A stretch of 64,000 bases of DNA from Lateolabrax maculatus. Taxonomy: Eukaryota > Chordata > Actinopteri > Acropomatiformes > Lateolabracidae. The first letter of the stretch is position 1; each line of letters begins with the position of its first letter. Below the pieces are notes generated by a model. The model saw nothing but the letters and a program-made list of their open reading frames with translations. It was not told the DNA's origin and searched no databases. The stretch covers positions 6,419,001-6,483,000 of the forward strand of contig CM062211.1 of NCBI GenBank assembly GCA_031216445.1, in the 5' to 3' direction. Shown one piece after another: positions 9,274-21,753 of this stretch. Made by a program: the position numbers and the translations under genes.

Positions 9274-9343
9274 TGTCACTGTGAAATTTCTGTCAGAAAA
9301 TCTGTGTCTCGGAGATTGTGTCTGAACCAAACTTGGGTCTGAG

Positions 9344-9351
9344 TATTTATA
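9344..9351 (-). promoter_or_regulatory. TATA box of coiled-coil copy 3
   Basis: TATAAATA on the minus strand, 71 bp upstream of the ATG at 9273, same spacing as in copies 1 and 2. Confidence 0.5.
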
Positions 9352-9463
9352 ACAATCCCAACATTCTTTTCCTCCAAGATGTCAGAATAATTCTTTTCCC
9401 TTAATCTTCATTCCAATTCTAAATCTTGATCTGGTTGTTGCCAATGGATACTAGTTTAATTGT

Positions 9464-10030
9464 GTTTGAATATGTGATTGTAATGATTTCTAAGATGGAC
9501 GCCAATTGGAAATATAATGTGCATTAAATAATTAATAATATGCTTAAAACATGGAGGATGATCGTGTGAGCCCTGTTCATATTGGATTCATGTGGACACC
9601 ATACCCCAAAATGTACAACAAAAGCATGCTTCACAACAGCAATTAGAAAATAGTGTGAAAATATAAAAAGATAAAAAGACATAAAAATTTTAATCAATGT
9701 TTGTATAAAAAGACTACTATCCATATTTTTAACATGTTTGCACAAATCACTTGGTGAAATTTGTGCCACTTTGTGGCACAAATTTCACAAATTTGTGACC
9801 CCGGAGTTTAGAGGAAAACGATCATAAAAAAAACACAATCATATTATTATTAATAATAATAACATTAATAATAATGCATATGGTTTTATGGTGCAAATGC
9901 AAATTCATCAGTAATTTCCCCCTGATTTATACATCAAACAAAGCATTTAATATTACACATATGGCTGTAGACCAACTATAAATTCTAAACCACAAACATG
10001 ACATTATTGTTATTTATTTATTTTATTTGA
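9464..10030. repeat. Single sub-copy in spacer 3
   Basis: Only one copy of the tttgaatatgtgattg block upstream of gene copy 3; the second sub-copy seen in spacers 1 and 2 is absent. It carries a unique inverted repeat at 9754-9788. Confidence 0.75.
9754..9788. repeat. Perfect inverted repeat unique to unit 3
   Basis: Arms GTGAAATTTGTGCCAC (9754-9769) and GTGGCACAAATTTCAC (9773-9788) flank a TTT loop. In units 1 and 2 the left arm is present but the right arm is replaced by unrelated sequence (gagagtttatactttt), so the right arm is new in unit 3. Confidence 0.9.
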
Positions 10031-10080
10031 TTTGATTTGATTGAATGATTGAATGATTGATTGATTGATTGATTGATTGT
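10021..10080. repeat. (TTGAT)/(TTGAA)/(TTGA)n simple repeat, spacer 3
   Basis: Equivalent tract in the third unit, interrupted by two TTGAATGA units. Confidence 0.8.
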
Positions 10081-11034
10081 TTTTTTACTGCCCAGAAGTT
10101 GGACGAAACTTTGGGAAAGGCAATTCAAAGAGAGATCCCCTCTCCTTGGACGGCTGGGTGTGCATGTGTGAGTATGTGCACTTGTATTTATATATTTGTG
10201 AGGACCAGTTTCAGTTGTGCATCAGAAAAGTGAAGCGATATAAGCCTCACGTTCACAGTTTGTCTTCCTTGATTGACTTCCTTGACAATTGGAAAACATG
10301 ATAATTTCAAATCTAAAAGGCCTTATTCAAGTCACTGGGTGTTTTAAAGTTGTTTAAATCCTCCTGTTGATGGACTAAGTTAAAACCACTGAGCCTTGCC
10401 AAACATGTGCATACACTGAATGTAGCCTAGTACTTTTTAGGGACAGCTCATTCCATTATGTGAAAGGAGAGGATTTATGTAATGAAAATAATACAAGACA
10501 TGATGGGAAGCTCTGACAGGGACTAACATGCACAAATTAATGTCAGAGTAAACTAGAGTTTCTCCATAATGTCTACCTCTAGAGGTCACTATGCACCAGA
10601 AATCTCCTTTAAACATTGGGAGAAGAGCAGCACTGTGCTCTCACATCACCACATCACCTCTCACAATTTTTTGCCTCTGCTAGCCGGTGTTTAAGTTTAC
10701 AGCCTGTGTTCCTGATTTAACGCTGTATTTAAACCAAGCAGGGCTGTGTGACTGATGGGACCACCAAAGGAAGAGGCTCTTTCCACACCTTGATGTTTAC
10801 CTTTCCTGTCAGCTTGTTTCCACAAAGGCAAGGAACTGTTTGGGTCAGAGGGACTGCAGCTGGGGCGGGCTGTATTCTCACCTCAACACCTCCCTCTGGG
10901 GTGGGTGTAAAGGAGTAAGGAGACACCCAAACCTCCTCTTGTCTCATGCTGTGTTTTACATCGACCATCATCATACTATTTCCCTCAACATATGGAGTTT
11001 CCCTAGTTGTCCTAGGATTGCAGCGTTCTGATAA

Positions 11035-11515
11035 TTTTAAAGTTGCACTAGTTACCGTTTTTAAATTACCAATGTATTACATGACTACTTGTATGTGAAA
11101 GGTGTTGCATGACGTAATAAACCTACAGAGAATTATCACTAACTCCGCAGTTTCCTTCAGCTCTACGGACTTTTCTGTTTTGGATCAGACGCATGGCTCT
11201 CATCGGCACTGTTTCCAGGCACAGTATGCAGCTGTTTTCAGCCAAAAAGCTCAAGAAACAATTGTATGCTACCTGTCCAGCACCAAACAGCAGGCAGACA
11301 AAGTTAACCACTTGCTAGTAAAAATAGTGGAACATGTGGCAGCTCAAGAGCAAGATATTTTCTCCAGAACTTGGTGGAGAGCAAAAATATAGCTAAAAAG
11401 AGAGTGAACATTGAACTTACATGCGCTGGGTGGCCAGGAACACAACTCCAAATGAATGCTTATGTTACACTGTATCTGCTGGATGTGTTGATAAGCAACT
11501 GTTTGCTAACTAGGT
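11035..11515 (+). mobile_element. Dispersed family 'R', copy 1
   Basis: Shares an ordered series of motifs with 59,899-60,362 and 63,671-64,000: a gcact start, cagctctacgga, gctctcatc, ctacctgtccagca, ggtggaga, aacacaactccaaatgaatgc, then a tctgctggatg end. No reverse transcriptase or transposase frame; a non-autonomous element is likely. Confidence 0.6.
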
Positions 11516-14500
11516 GATGAAGTTGATAACATGTCAGTGTTTTATCAAAAGCTGAGTTTCAAAGTTTACTATTGACCTTGAAAACAGTGGCTGACAAAAT
11601 AATTTCACCAGAAAAGTCTGACAAATCCAAGCCAGCTATTTGCCCCCGTTTCCAGTCTTTGTGCTCTGTTCAGCTGAGACAACTGGTTGCTGGCTGTAGC
11701 TTAATACAGATGTGAGAGTAGTATCAATATTTGTAAAGGGATAATTTGCCAATTTTCAACTGCATAATCCGGCTGAGTTTTGCGGAAGTCCACGGGTAAC
11801 ACCACCGTACTTCTTCCGGTGTAGGCCGCATGGAGGCAAGGTAAACATTGTTCATACATATACTAGTGACATTGTAGTGATACAAAGCTGGTTGAAAATC
11901 TGCAAAGTATCCCTTTAATGTTCAACAAGACAGCAAATAAAATAATTTCCCAAAATTTTGAACGTTCCTTTAACACATACCAACATACCTGGTTGGTGTC
12001 AATGAAGGGGTACCTGAGCTCAGCTGATGGGGCTGTGGTATGGCAAAGTGGTAGGGAACCACTGCTTAATAACCATTTACTGCAATATGAAGTAGAACAA
12101 GCAATGGTGACCTGGGAGGGGGTAAATGACACTGTATAAAAATGTGAGTATGTTTGGTAACCTTGCACAAACGCCAAATGCAGGGATTCATTTTGGTAAC
12201 AATCCCGTCATGTTGCCTTAATAAACATGCAAAATTTGATTTTGTTTGGTGTGTTCTGCCAGGTTTAAAGTGTTCATTCACTGTATATACTTGCTGCAGA
12301 AACACATTTTGGCAGGTACTTTGGAAAAAATGGGGACCATTTTAAAAAAAAAAAGAGCAAAACAGAATATCAAAACAGGACATCCACCTTTTTTACCCTC
12401 TCATACATAAAGGTTTTTCTTCCGGGTGGTCGACCAGGTATCTCCTGCCTCCTGAAACAAAAAGCTCCAGCCGGGCCTGAATGCCATGCATCGTCAGTCA
12501 CCAAACAATAGGTTCAGGATGGAAAAACAGAGGAGGTGAGAGGAGGAGGGCACGCATTCAGGAGACGAGCAGTGGGGGGTTGAGTGGGGGGCTGGGTTGA
12601 GTCATCAGAGCCCCTGGGCTGCTGTGAAGGTGCTCGGTCCCCCACTTTCCGCAATGCAAAGCACACACCAGAAATAATCAGGCTGATGTGGCCTGTCCTG
12701 ACAATTGGAGGGGTGTTACCCAGTCACAACTGATAAGCTCAACCAATTGTTGTTTGTGTGGTGTTTTTAAACTGAAGTAAGTAAAAGTATCATTACTTCC
12801 TTGAATGAAACTAATAAGCAGTCTGGTGACGCTCAGACAGTGATCTGTCCAAACTGTCCCTCTCTAACTGAAAACACATTTCCCCTGCAGGCTTTCTCCT
12901 AGTTATCTCCCATCAACTATGTTCACTTCCTCTAGTCTATTCAAAATGAGTCACCTATTAACAGTACATTGTTTTCAGCAATGACCCTTTTAACCCATCA
13001 CCGACCTGACAGCTATGTGGTTTAATCTAACAAGTGTTCTTTGAAATGTAAATGTAACGACCCCCTCATGTGAGTCCTGCCAGTGCAATCATACCAAATC
13101 ATACGTCTGCTCCCTTTTCAGCTCAGGCCACAGGGAGAGGAGGGTCATACTTTTGGATATTTTGATGACTTCCAGTAACAGGATTCTTTTCTCTGTTTTG
13201 CCCTGGGACTATTGAACAAGTTATGGGGAGCAAATGTGTGACACTTACTACTGCTGACATTGGCCTATATATATATCTGACATGATGGAGGTTCCTTCTG
13301 GATCACAGCTATAGAAAACATGCTTAAAAATTTGTAGTAATGTACTATTCATACATGGATTTTATGGATTTTTTTTTTTGTCTTCCAAAGGTCATGATGC
13401 AGTTTGTCTTACCCCAAAGCAGAATTTGTGACACTGCAGCTTCTTCATTGTGCAATATCTATGAAATATTTAAATTTAACCTTCATTTCTTCACTGCAGT
13501 TATGCTTCAACTAATTTATGTAAATAAAGATCCAATCAATATTTATCAAATCTAATATGTTTTTAACAATGAAAAGTTTACAAACTTTGTCTTTGAATTC
13601 AAACTGACTTTCATTCATTTTTTAAACATTTGGGGAATTTCTTTCAGGAGTATACTTATTATGACAACTCTGTCAGATTTGACAGACTGTCTTGTCACCT
13701 GCAACAGCAGCAGAAAAAAAAACCAAACTTAAGATACATTTAAGCTCATGATCAAATGATGATCAAGAGAGTTTTATTTATTAAAATATGTTAATGGCGT
13801 CTGGTAGATCCCTCTGTCGAAAAAGTGTTTTGCTGACTACGTAAAGGCTAAAGAGCTGCTGCATTAATATTCCTTGACAAAGGCCAATCACTGCAGAGTT
13901 TAAGCATCCCAGTTTTAATGTTAACAGGCATATGTCTGTGGAAATTAAAATTAAAATGTCATATGACTGACATTTAGTTTTTGCTCTGGTTATTTGGTGG
14001 TCTGTTGATGTGCATAGAGTAGAGATTTTTATAAACTAAATATGCTGATGTATCCCTCCATCCACCCCCACTGTGTTCCTCCCAACTGTTTGAACAGCTG
14101 GGCTTTCTTTATCACTGCTGTGGACCCACCGCTGATTCTTCCTGGTGGGAGGGGTAAATGAGGGGAGTACGTGAAGGTGGGGGGTCCCTGGGTTGAAGGA
14201 GGTCTGGTGTGACTACTTTCTTGTTTGGCAGAACACAGCCAGAGTAAAGAGAGAGGCACACACCATCATCAGCAAAACTCCAGTACTGCAGGAGTCTGAT
14301 TAAAGAAGCATTATGTCTTCTAATCCCGGTGCTAATAGAGCAGAAAATGTCTGAGGTATAATAGCTAAAAACAGAAAAATGTGAAATAAAGAAAATCTTA
14401 ATGAGATTCCAGGGACACAAATGCCTCTTGAAAAATGCTGAAGTGTCCTTGAGCAAGACAAAGACTCACTTTTGACTCAAGTAGGCCATTGAAGGATTCA

Positions 14501-15690
14501 TTGTGGCCCGTAGCCCTCTGTAACCTACAGTGCAGCTATGGCAGCTAACCCATTAATGCTTAGCTGTAAATCAAACTCAAGGTGTCAGCATGCTTGAAAG
14601 TGTTGTCAGATCTAACGGCGTCAGAAAACCACTTTCCGATGTCGTAAACTGTCTGAAACACGCTCCCACTTAACACAGCGATTGGCCAGGTGTGAGAAAG
14701 TATACTATATACTAGATGTTTTAAACTTCTCTCAACCTCTCTATTTTGTTCTTCACACAACTACTTCTACTGTTACTTTCATGTGTACAACACCATAAAT
14801 GTCTTCTTATAGGATTCATGACGTCTCTCCTCTGTCTACGATGGCAGGCTTTTTGCCTCATGGCAATGTGGCCACTTGGAACAGATATAATCACTTTACA
14901 TGTGTTCGGATGACACTTTCAACTTTCATTCCAATGACACACTCACTCCCTTTAGTAAAGATTGCACATTGAAATCCTCACTGTCAATATTTCTGAAAAA
15001 CCGCCCTTTAAATAATGTATTAATAATTCTCTTACATGTTTTTAAAATATATATATATACATATTGCATGTGTGTGTTTGCTCTCCTTTTTAGGCAATAA
15101 AATGTCCAGTCAAATGAAGTCGTGCACCATTTTCTGGTCGTCTGCTGCACTGCGTCTGGCCTGTTTAGTACGTCTATCCATGTGTATGTGAAACACGCAT
15201 CCACACTAATTAAGTGGAGTATGTTGTGGAGTAAATGTCAGTGAGGGAAAGTGCAAAAGGTTGATTGGGAAGTTAAATTGGATATTGAACTGACTTTTCT
15301 GCATTGCAGTCAGTGTGTCTGTGTGCAACTGAGTTATTATTGGATGAAAAGCACGCCAGTCTAATAAGAGCTAACAAATACAGGAAAATTGGGTTACAAA
15401 TGAGCTGCAATTTCACCTCAGGGTGAAAGATAATTACAATCAATACTAACTTCAGGCAAAAGTCCTATACACTCTGACCTTGAACCAAGGTGATTGTGCC
15501 TATGCTGTGTTTGCTGGTGTTTTTTGCATTTAGATAACTGATATTGATATCAGTAGTGATTTCCATATTACGAGTGAAATGTCCCTTTATACTGTGTCAA
15601 GAGCAAGATAGTCAAGTTTAGAACTGGGAACCCGCTCCAGGGAAAAGCTGTGGAGAAAAAAGTGGGTCTCTTCTGCTTGGTTTTCAGGCA

Positions 15691-15710
15691 GTGTGTGTGT
15701 GTGTGTGTGT
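15691..15710. repeat. (GT)10 microsatellite
   Basis: Perfect 20-bp dinucleotide run. Confidence 0.9.
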
Positions 15711-16689
15711 TTTGGGGGTGAAAGGACGCATGTTGACAAATCATATGGCCATCAGTCTGGGCCACCACACTCCATGCCAAAGTCAGTCGTCCCATTAATT
15801 ATAAGGGGCAGGCATCCTAACCGAGCCTCACACACTGCCTCATTTATCCCCGCTGACCTGTTCACACAGCGGACATTTTGTTTCGGGCTCTGAGACTTGT
15901 AATTGGCGGTGGCCACACAACGCAGACCTTAACAGGGGCCACTTTGGAGCCTCTCAGCCACCCATCAACATCAACCTCACACAGGCTTAGCCTTGACAAC
16001 ACATACACTGTTCTGACGTTTAAATGGTCCTGTGTTAAGCATGAATATGGGTCAACACCTGGAATGAGCCTTAATGCAGCATGGTCTCAAGATCCTCTCC
16101 TCCTCAGACATGATGCACATGAGCTGAGTAATAACCTGAATCAATACATATCAATATCAGTACTTTTTGTGAAAAATCATTGGACACTGGGTGTACAAGA
16201 TGAGATTCACAACAAAGGATTTAGTTAATAAGTTCTGACATTTTGTTGGGTTTAATATACTAGATTGGACGCCATGAGATGCCGCTTCACTGGGACACCT
16301 CTTATCTGAAGGCATTTCCTACAGTTGGGTCAACTAGTCAACTAAAAGATTTTTGTCGCGTTTATGTTTCTGGTTTTGTTCTGGATCAATGGCCAGACTT
16401 CCAACACATGGAGCTTGGTAGAAATTCATATTCAACAGTCAGTTAAAAAAAAAAGAGACAGCAGATTGTTACAATAATACAATTATGCAACAGACATTTT
16501 GCAACCAACGAAAAAACACAACCAGTGGCACTGCTCTCAAACTTGCTGACAAAAACTCAGACTATCTCAGAAATCCCAAAGGTCTCATTAACCAAATTCC
16601 TCAATAAAATGTTCTCTAGACCCCTTCTGTGAGGTTGACGTGGCAGCAGCCAATATACAAGCGATACGTCTGGAGAGAACTGGGTTGTT

Positions 16690-16790
16690 ACCTGCATTCT
16701 TTAATTTTTTTGGCCACCTGGGGGCAACAAAAAAGTCTGTAAACACAACGCTGACATATATCATCTTATAAAGTTGATCCCCTTTCATAG
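16690..16790 (-). mobile_element. Dispersed family 'R', 3'-end fragment
   Basis: Motifs cctgcattctttaattttttt, ggccacctgggggcaacaa and aacacaacgctgacata match the reverse-oriented copies at 56,190-56,330 and 47,523-48,000. Confidence 0.5.
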
Positions 16791-17788
16791 TAATTTGATC
16801 TATCGTTAATAAAATATTGATGAGAAAAGAAAGTAAAGCTTTATGAACAGAAAGGCCACAATTTCATGTCACATTCAGCAATCGTGAATGAATAATTGTC
16901 TCGGAATTTATAAACAATGAAGCATAATATGTTTTCCGATAGCTATAGCCATTGAAAACACATATGCACACAGACATACCTTCCCTGCCACTCCGCCCCT
17001 TGACTGTATGTTGTTACTGGCAGAGAGCGATACCTGGAGCTAGGCATGCTGGGTAGGCATTTTTCAACACAGTTTCTATTCTGAGTATAATGTCTGGCCG
17101 CCAGCCATGTGCAGCATTAGCAGCTCAGCGAACTCACTGCCAACATCTGCTTCACACAGACTGCAGAGGTTCTGGCACCATTACTTGACTGACGGACCGA
17201 CTTACAGCTCCACATACCTCTAAACTATCCTCCACACTGTCTGAGGGTGGGGGTGCAGTGAGTGGTACTGGAGGTGTTTCACAGCCAGAAAAACATCTAT
17301 CATGCAGGCGCCGCTGTGACCAAACAAATCAGTGGCGGCTAGAAAATATGATTTCACCAAGAGAGGAATGTGAGAGCCGAGGCACGCTGCAAAACTGCTG
17401 CACACTGTATATGCTGTGCAGAAAGAGGGCATGATGGGATCAGTGTCGTCGGTTGTGGGGGCGATTCTAGGGGCCTACAGCTGGCGAGGGCTGATGTAAA
17501 AGGCCCTTTAGGAGCTTGGGTGGGGCTACGCCCTTTGATGACACATTTAAGTCTGTTCAAAACTTTTAGGGAATTAAACAACATTAAGTAACAAGTGGAT
17601 TCACCCTTGAAAAAAGTGAAATTATCTCAAGCTACTTCAAGAAGATCTACGATTTTCTCCTAGGGCTTCACATTAAACGACTGTGTTGTTGCTGTATGGT
17701 GTTGGTTTCCAGCATGAGGCCTCAGCAGAGGAGACCATGAGGAAGCAATCAGCCCATCGATGAGTGGGCCCACTGGGACTGTGTGTGA

Positions 17789-17809
17789 CCCCCCCCCCCC
17801 CCCCCCCCC
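17789..17809. repeat. Poly(C) tract (21 C)
   Basis: Uninterrupted run of 21 C, then T and five more C. Likely a hard-to-sequence, length-variable site. Confidence 0.9.
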
Positions 17810-18885
17810 TCCCCCTTGCTCTCCCAAAGTCCTGCAAGAGTCTGCAGGGATCTAATCAATCACTACAAGCGGCCAAAATACTCCAACATGCCATTCCTGC
17901 CCCAGATTCCTGCTAAGTTTGTGTTTTTGTTTGCTTTTTCCCTGCTGAGGAGTCCGCACACTGAGGCCCAGAAAAAACATCAGATTCCTTAAGGAGAAAT
18001 AAGTTTTTATCTGTAGTGTCGATCAGCTGAGTCTAGTAGGACATTTTCTCTATGGTTAGTTATTCAGCTGCAGATGAGAATTTGATTTCATTATGTTTCA
18101 GCAAGTTTATACTAGATGAGCCAGTTGGAATGACGCCACATGACTCTTATGTTAAATTGAATAATTTGTTCAAATGAAATTAAAGTGCTCCTTGCACAAA
18201 TAAGTTTATATTGATGATGTAACAAACTACAACAGCAAGTGGGAATAAAGTGAGACTAACATTAAATCACCGCCTTAGCTCATAGAAGTATAGAATTAAT
18301 ACACTATTCAACAGCCAGTTTGTTTCTGGCACAATCCAATTTATTGACAACTTTTAATTAGAAAAGGACAAGATAGGAGCAAATGGAGCAGAGGGAAAAT
18401 GTTGAATGCAAATTGCTGTTGAAACAGGAATAAACAATGTCATATTAAACAATAGAGGTAATCTGATGAAATTATTATATTAAATATTAGACCATCCTCT
18501 ACCAAGACTAATGTGTGTGCAGTACCTTTTCGGGGGATAAATGACCCTCACATTCTGAGCAGTATGTGGGATGTTCTCCTTTTGTTCTGATCCATTTTCC
18601 CTTTTTTAAATACAAAGGAGTTGACTGCCTGACCAACAAATGGGTCTCACACCTTTGAGCAGCTGGTGTAGAGGCAATAAACCATTCACAAGATAACTTT
18701 CAAAACAACAATAGAATGACTTATCACCAATCACCTGCATTGTAAGAGCCTTATCCCAAAACAATTCAGCCTTCTGATGTGTATTTATCTCAAACTGATG
18801 TGTGGTACTGATGGATGGTGCATTACATAGATGTTCAGTTAGTCTATTGTAATTAGAGTGATTGGGAAAAGTAGGCTACTCAAAT

Positions 18886-18888
<3 letters not shown>

Positions 18889-18922
<34 letters not shown>
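18889..18922. repeat. (AT)17 microsatellite
   Basis: Perfect 34-bp AT dinucleotide run. Confidence 0.9.
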
Positions 18923-18926
<4 letters not shown>

Positions 18927-20694
18927 GTAATGTATATAGTCTGACATGACACTTGATTGAGTGTTGTTTAATAAGGGATAATAACGGGAGGTTTTAATTC
19001 ACATTTCTCAAAAACACAATAGATTTAGTACATCAGTAATTAAAAACTAGCTGTTCTAAAGTACTTATGGAGGACTTTACCCACACATGTTGTCATTTTA
19101 CAAATACCTGGTGCGACCAGATCAATCAACCTATCCGTCCATACGCTGAGAAAGATGCAGACTCCCATCTTTTAATCAATACAGAGGTGAATATTGAACA
19201 TAAGATGAGGACTTTTCTGCTTATTAAAGTATGTTTTGCATCTTTCAAGCAAAGCATACAGAGTGACTCATTGACATTTATTTTTTATTCAGTTACCATC
19301 AAGCTCAGTCTGACTTTCATCTGCATGTCAACAGATTAATGAGCTTGTGTCCTCCCTGAGAAGAGGAAGTGCCAGCCTACAGTGAAAGTATGACCTTGGT
19401 CATCAGGAAACTGTTGAATACTTTGCCTGAGGGGGACCTGACACATCTGCCTGGGTATGAATACCCCATGAAGGGGCCTTTTAATGTGGAAATGAAAAGA
19501 GAGCACACACCTTTTACATTGCAAATGAGAAAATATCATCAGCTTTCAAGAGTAGAATGTCAATTAATGCCTCTGTTAGTGATTTTACCTTTAAGGTGAA
19601 TGATGTTGTTTTGTGTCCTACAACAAAGTGAAATCTGACCTTCTGTCTAATTAACACTTTTCATGAATTATGTGCACCCTGATTCCTGGAGTGAGGACAC
19701 AATCCTTTAAACTACTTAATATATATATAATCCTATTATTTTATTATAAAATATTGACAAAAATTCTATGTTTCAGCCACTTTATGCATAACATGTCTCA
19801 GAATTTTGTCAGTTTAACTGACTTTATACCTCAATTTACACCTTACTTTACTTAGCCTAATGAAAACTGGAGTAATAGAAAATACTCAATAGCAAGTAGA
19901 GCTGAAACTTTGTTGGTAGCTATTGAGGTAATCAATTAATCATTTAACTTAGATTTGTCTTTTAGCACAATGCCAAATGTGCACTGGTTCCAGCTCCTAA
20001 ATGTGAATAATGTTAGTTTTCTTCAGCCTAACTAAACTGAATATCTTTCAAGATTTTACAGACAAAACATGCAACTAAAATAGTGGACTGAATATATTAA
20101 CCTCCCCAAAATGTTATTCCCAGTTCCAATTACAAAACTGTCCTTACAGTAGCTGCCAGCTCCCACGCCCAAAAGCTGAAGGAATAAACCGCACATGTTA
20201 CTTTAAACGTGTTCTGCGGACACCTGACTTCAGATTAAAACCCCTTGAAGTCGCCCCCTGACTGGCGCAGGCCTGCAGGACTCGGGGGACTCCATGTCCC
20301 AGGCGCCCCCGCGGCCCCGCCCCGCCGCATACCTCCGGTGTGCGCTCGGGCCGCGCCGCGCCGCGCCGCGCCGCGGGGACCCCGCACTGCACGAGCTGCT
20401 CCACACAGCGGCGGCAGCAGCGGCGGCGGGCGGAGAGGAAAAGTTTTCTCCACAGGAATGGGCAAGTTTGAGAAGGACGCTCTCCTCTTCTGTCCCACAC
20501 CCGCGGGCCTCGGAGCAGCGACGGCTTGGATATAAGGCTCGGCGGCGTCGATAAACCGCGCCAGATTTTTGGGGGATTTTGTGTTTTTTTTTTTTTTGGT
20601 TTCTCTCTCACTCTTTGGATCGGTTCGCCGCTCTTCACTCGAAGTTTTGACGCCGGCGCGGAGGGGCTGCTCTCTCGTGTGGACGGAGACGCAA

Positions 20695-20734
20695 CAAAAA
20701 CAAAAACAAAAAAAAACAAAAAAACAAAACCAAA
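20695..20734 (+). promoter_or_regulatory. lrig3: A-rich (CAAAA)n leader directly before the lrig3 start
   Basis: About 40 bases made almost only of A and C abut the ATG at 20,735. The leader should be unstructured at the start codon. The ATG has A at -3, which supports it as the start. Confidence 0.6.
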
Positions 20735-20931
20735 ATGTGTCCCTCCACGCAGCCCCGCGGTCTCGCAAGGTTCGCGGTGGTTTTGCTCCTGTTTCTGAGG
20801 CTCCAGCGCGGATGCGGTGCCGACGCACGGACGTGTCCCCCTCCCTGCGCCTGCTCCGGGGAGCTCCTGGACTGCAGCCGGCTGAAAAGGGGCCAGACAC
20901 CAGACCCGGTCCCGGAGTGGACGGTCCATCT
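20735..20931 (+). CDS. lrig3: lrig3 exon 1: signal peptide and LRRNT
   Basis: Residues 1-66. Hydrophobic core FAVVLLLFL near residues 13-21, then the N-terminal cap cysteines CPPPCAC and LDC. Donor GTGAGT at 20,932; the exon ends after two bases of a Leu codon. Confidence 0.94.
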
Positions 20932-21710
20932 GTGAGTCCACCCGAGCAGCCTTTTCTCTGCCTTATTTACTGTCGTTTACGGTTTCGCAGTGCGCGATCG
21001 CGCCGCGGCCCCGAGGAGCGCATATCTGCGGTGTGCTGGTCTCCTCCGGCGCAGATGGGGATGATCCGCATTCCTGCCGTAGTGAAAACAGAAACAGGCT
21101 CGTAAACCTCATGAAGAATCTGGCACTGCAGAAAAAAATCACTAAGAAATGTGGCTCTGATTTCAGAGGGCAGATCAGTAAAGTTTCTGCAGAGTTACAG
21201 GATGAAAAGAAGTTTCAGCTCGGGATCACCACAAAAGGCTGAAGATCTCCCCCGACTTAACACTCTGTCATGGATCTGTTTATGTGTCTTAATAGGTTTT
21301 ATTGATTGCATTGGTCCTTGCAGCAGCAGGCCAGGCTCCTTGGGGCCAACGGGGCTTTAAGTGTGTTTTTACACATCAATGTGCTATTGTCAGGCCCTCC
21401 AAGCCTCTTCATTAAAGTGTAAATGATTATGAGCAAACGCTCCCCGTGCCTGCAGGTAGTGTTTTAAAAATCAGGCTTCCTGGTACATCATTATGGGGTA
21501 TAAGTAGTTGTAGCAGTAGTACTGGCAGTTGTAGTTGTAGCTGTGAGAGTCCCATTGCAACTAAAAGTTATGTGTATAATGGTTTGACGGTGTGGTTCCA
21601 TCCGCATTTTTATTTGCAGCGATTGGTGTGTTTTTGGTGTTGGTTCAGTCGTCAGATTTCAGTCTCACAGACCCTGAGGCCTCCAACGCCATAAAAGTAT
21701 AAATCAGATG

Positions 21711-21753
<43 letters not shown>

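Larger units (their letters stand above)
1..10255. repeat. Tandem segmental array, unit about 3.75-3.77 kb
   Basis: Matching points shift by 3,752 bp between units 1 and 2 (e.g. 686 and 4438) and by 3,770 bp between units 2 and 3 (4438 and 8208). Each unit holds one coiled-coil gene and its spacer. Homology fades at about 10,255, in the stretch following a gaagcgatataagcc motif that matches 3250-3270 and 7018-7040. Near-identity suggests recent duplication or ongoing gene conversion; a local assembly artefact is possible. Confidence 0.88.
10256..20270. other. Intergenic region between the array and lrig3; no gene supported
   Basis: About 10 kb of AT-rich sequence. Open frames are short (under ~120 codons) and none resembles a protein I know. 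Contents: a dispersed-family copy (11,035-11,515), a second fragment (16,690-16,790), (GT)10 at 15,691-15,710, a poly(C) run at 17,789-17,809 and (AT)17 at 18,889-18,922. The remainder shows nothing I can name. Confidence 0.6.
20270..21060 (+). promoter_or_regulatory. lrig3: CpG-rich promoter/first-exon island of lrig3
   Basis: Sharp rise in G+C and CpG compared with flanks, spanning the 5' flank, 5' UTR, exon 1 and the start of intron 1. It includes six CCGCG pentanucleotides in a row (~20,351-20,377). No TATA box was seen, as expected for a CpG-island promoter. The transcription start cannot be fixed by eye; it probably lies between 20,300 and 20,600. Confidence 0.65.

Noticed and set aside
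11102..11392. 96-codon frame
   Set aside because: Falls entirely within dispersed family 'R'.
20198..20941. Minus-strand 247-codon frame over the lrig3 promoter
   Set aside because: Long frames on both strands are expected in a GC-rich CpG island; the plus strand carries lrig3 exon 1.
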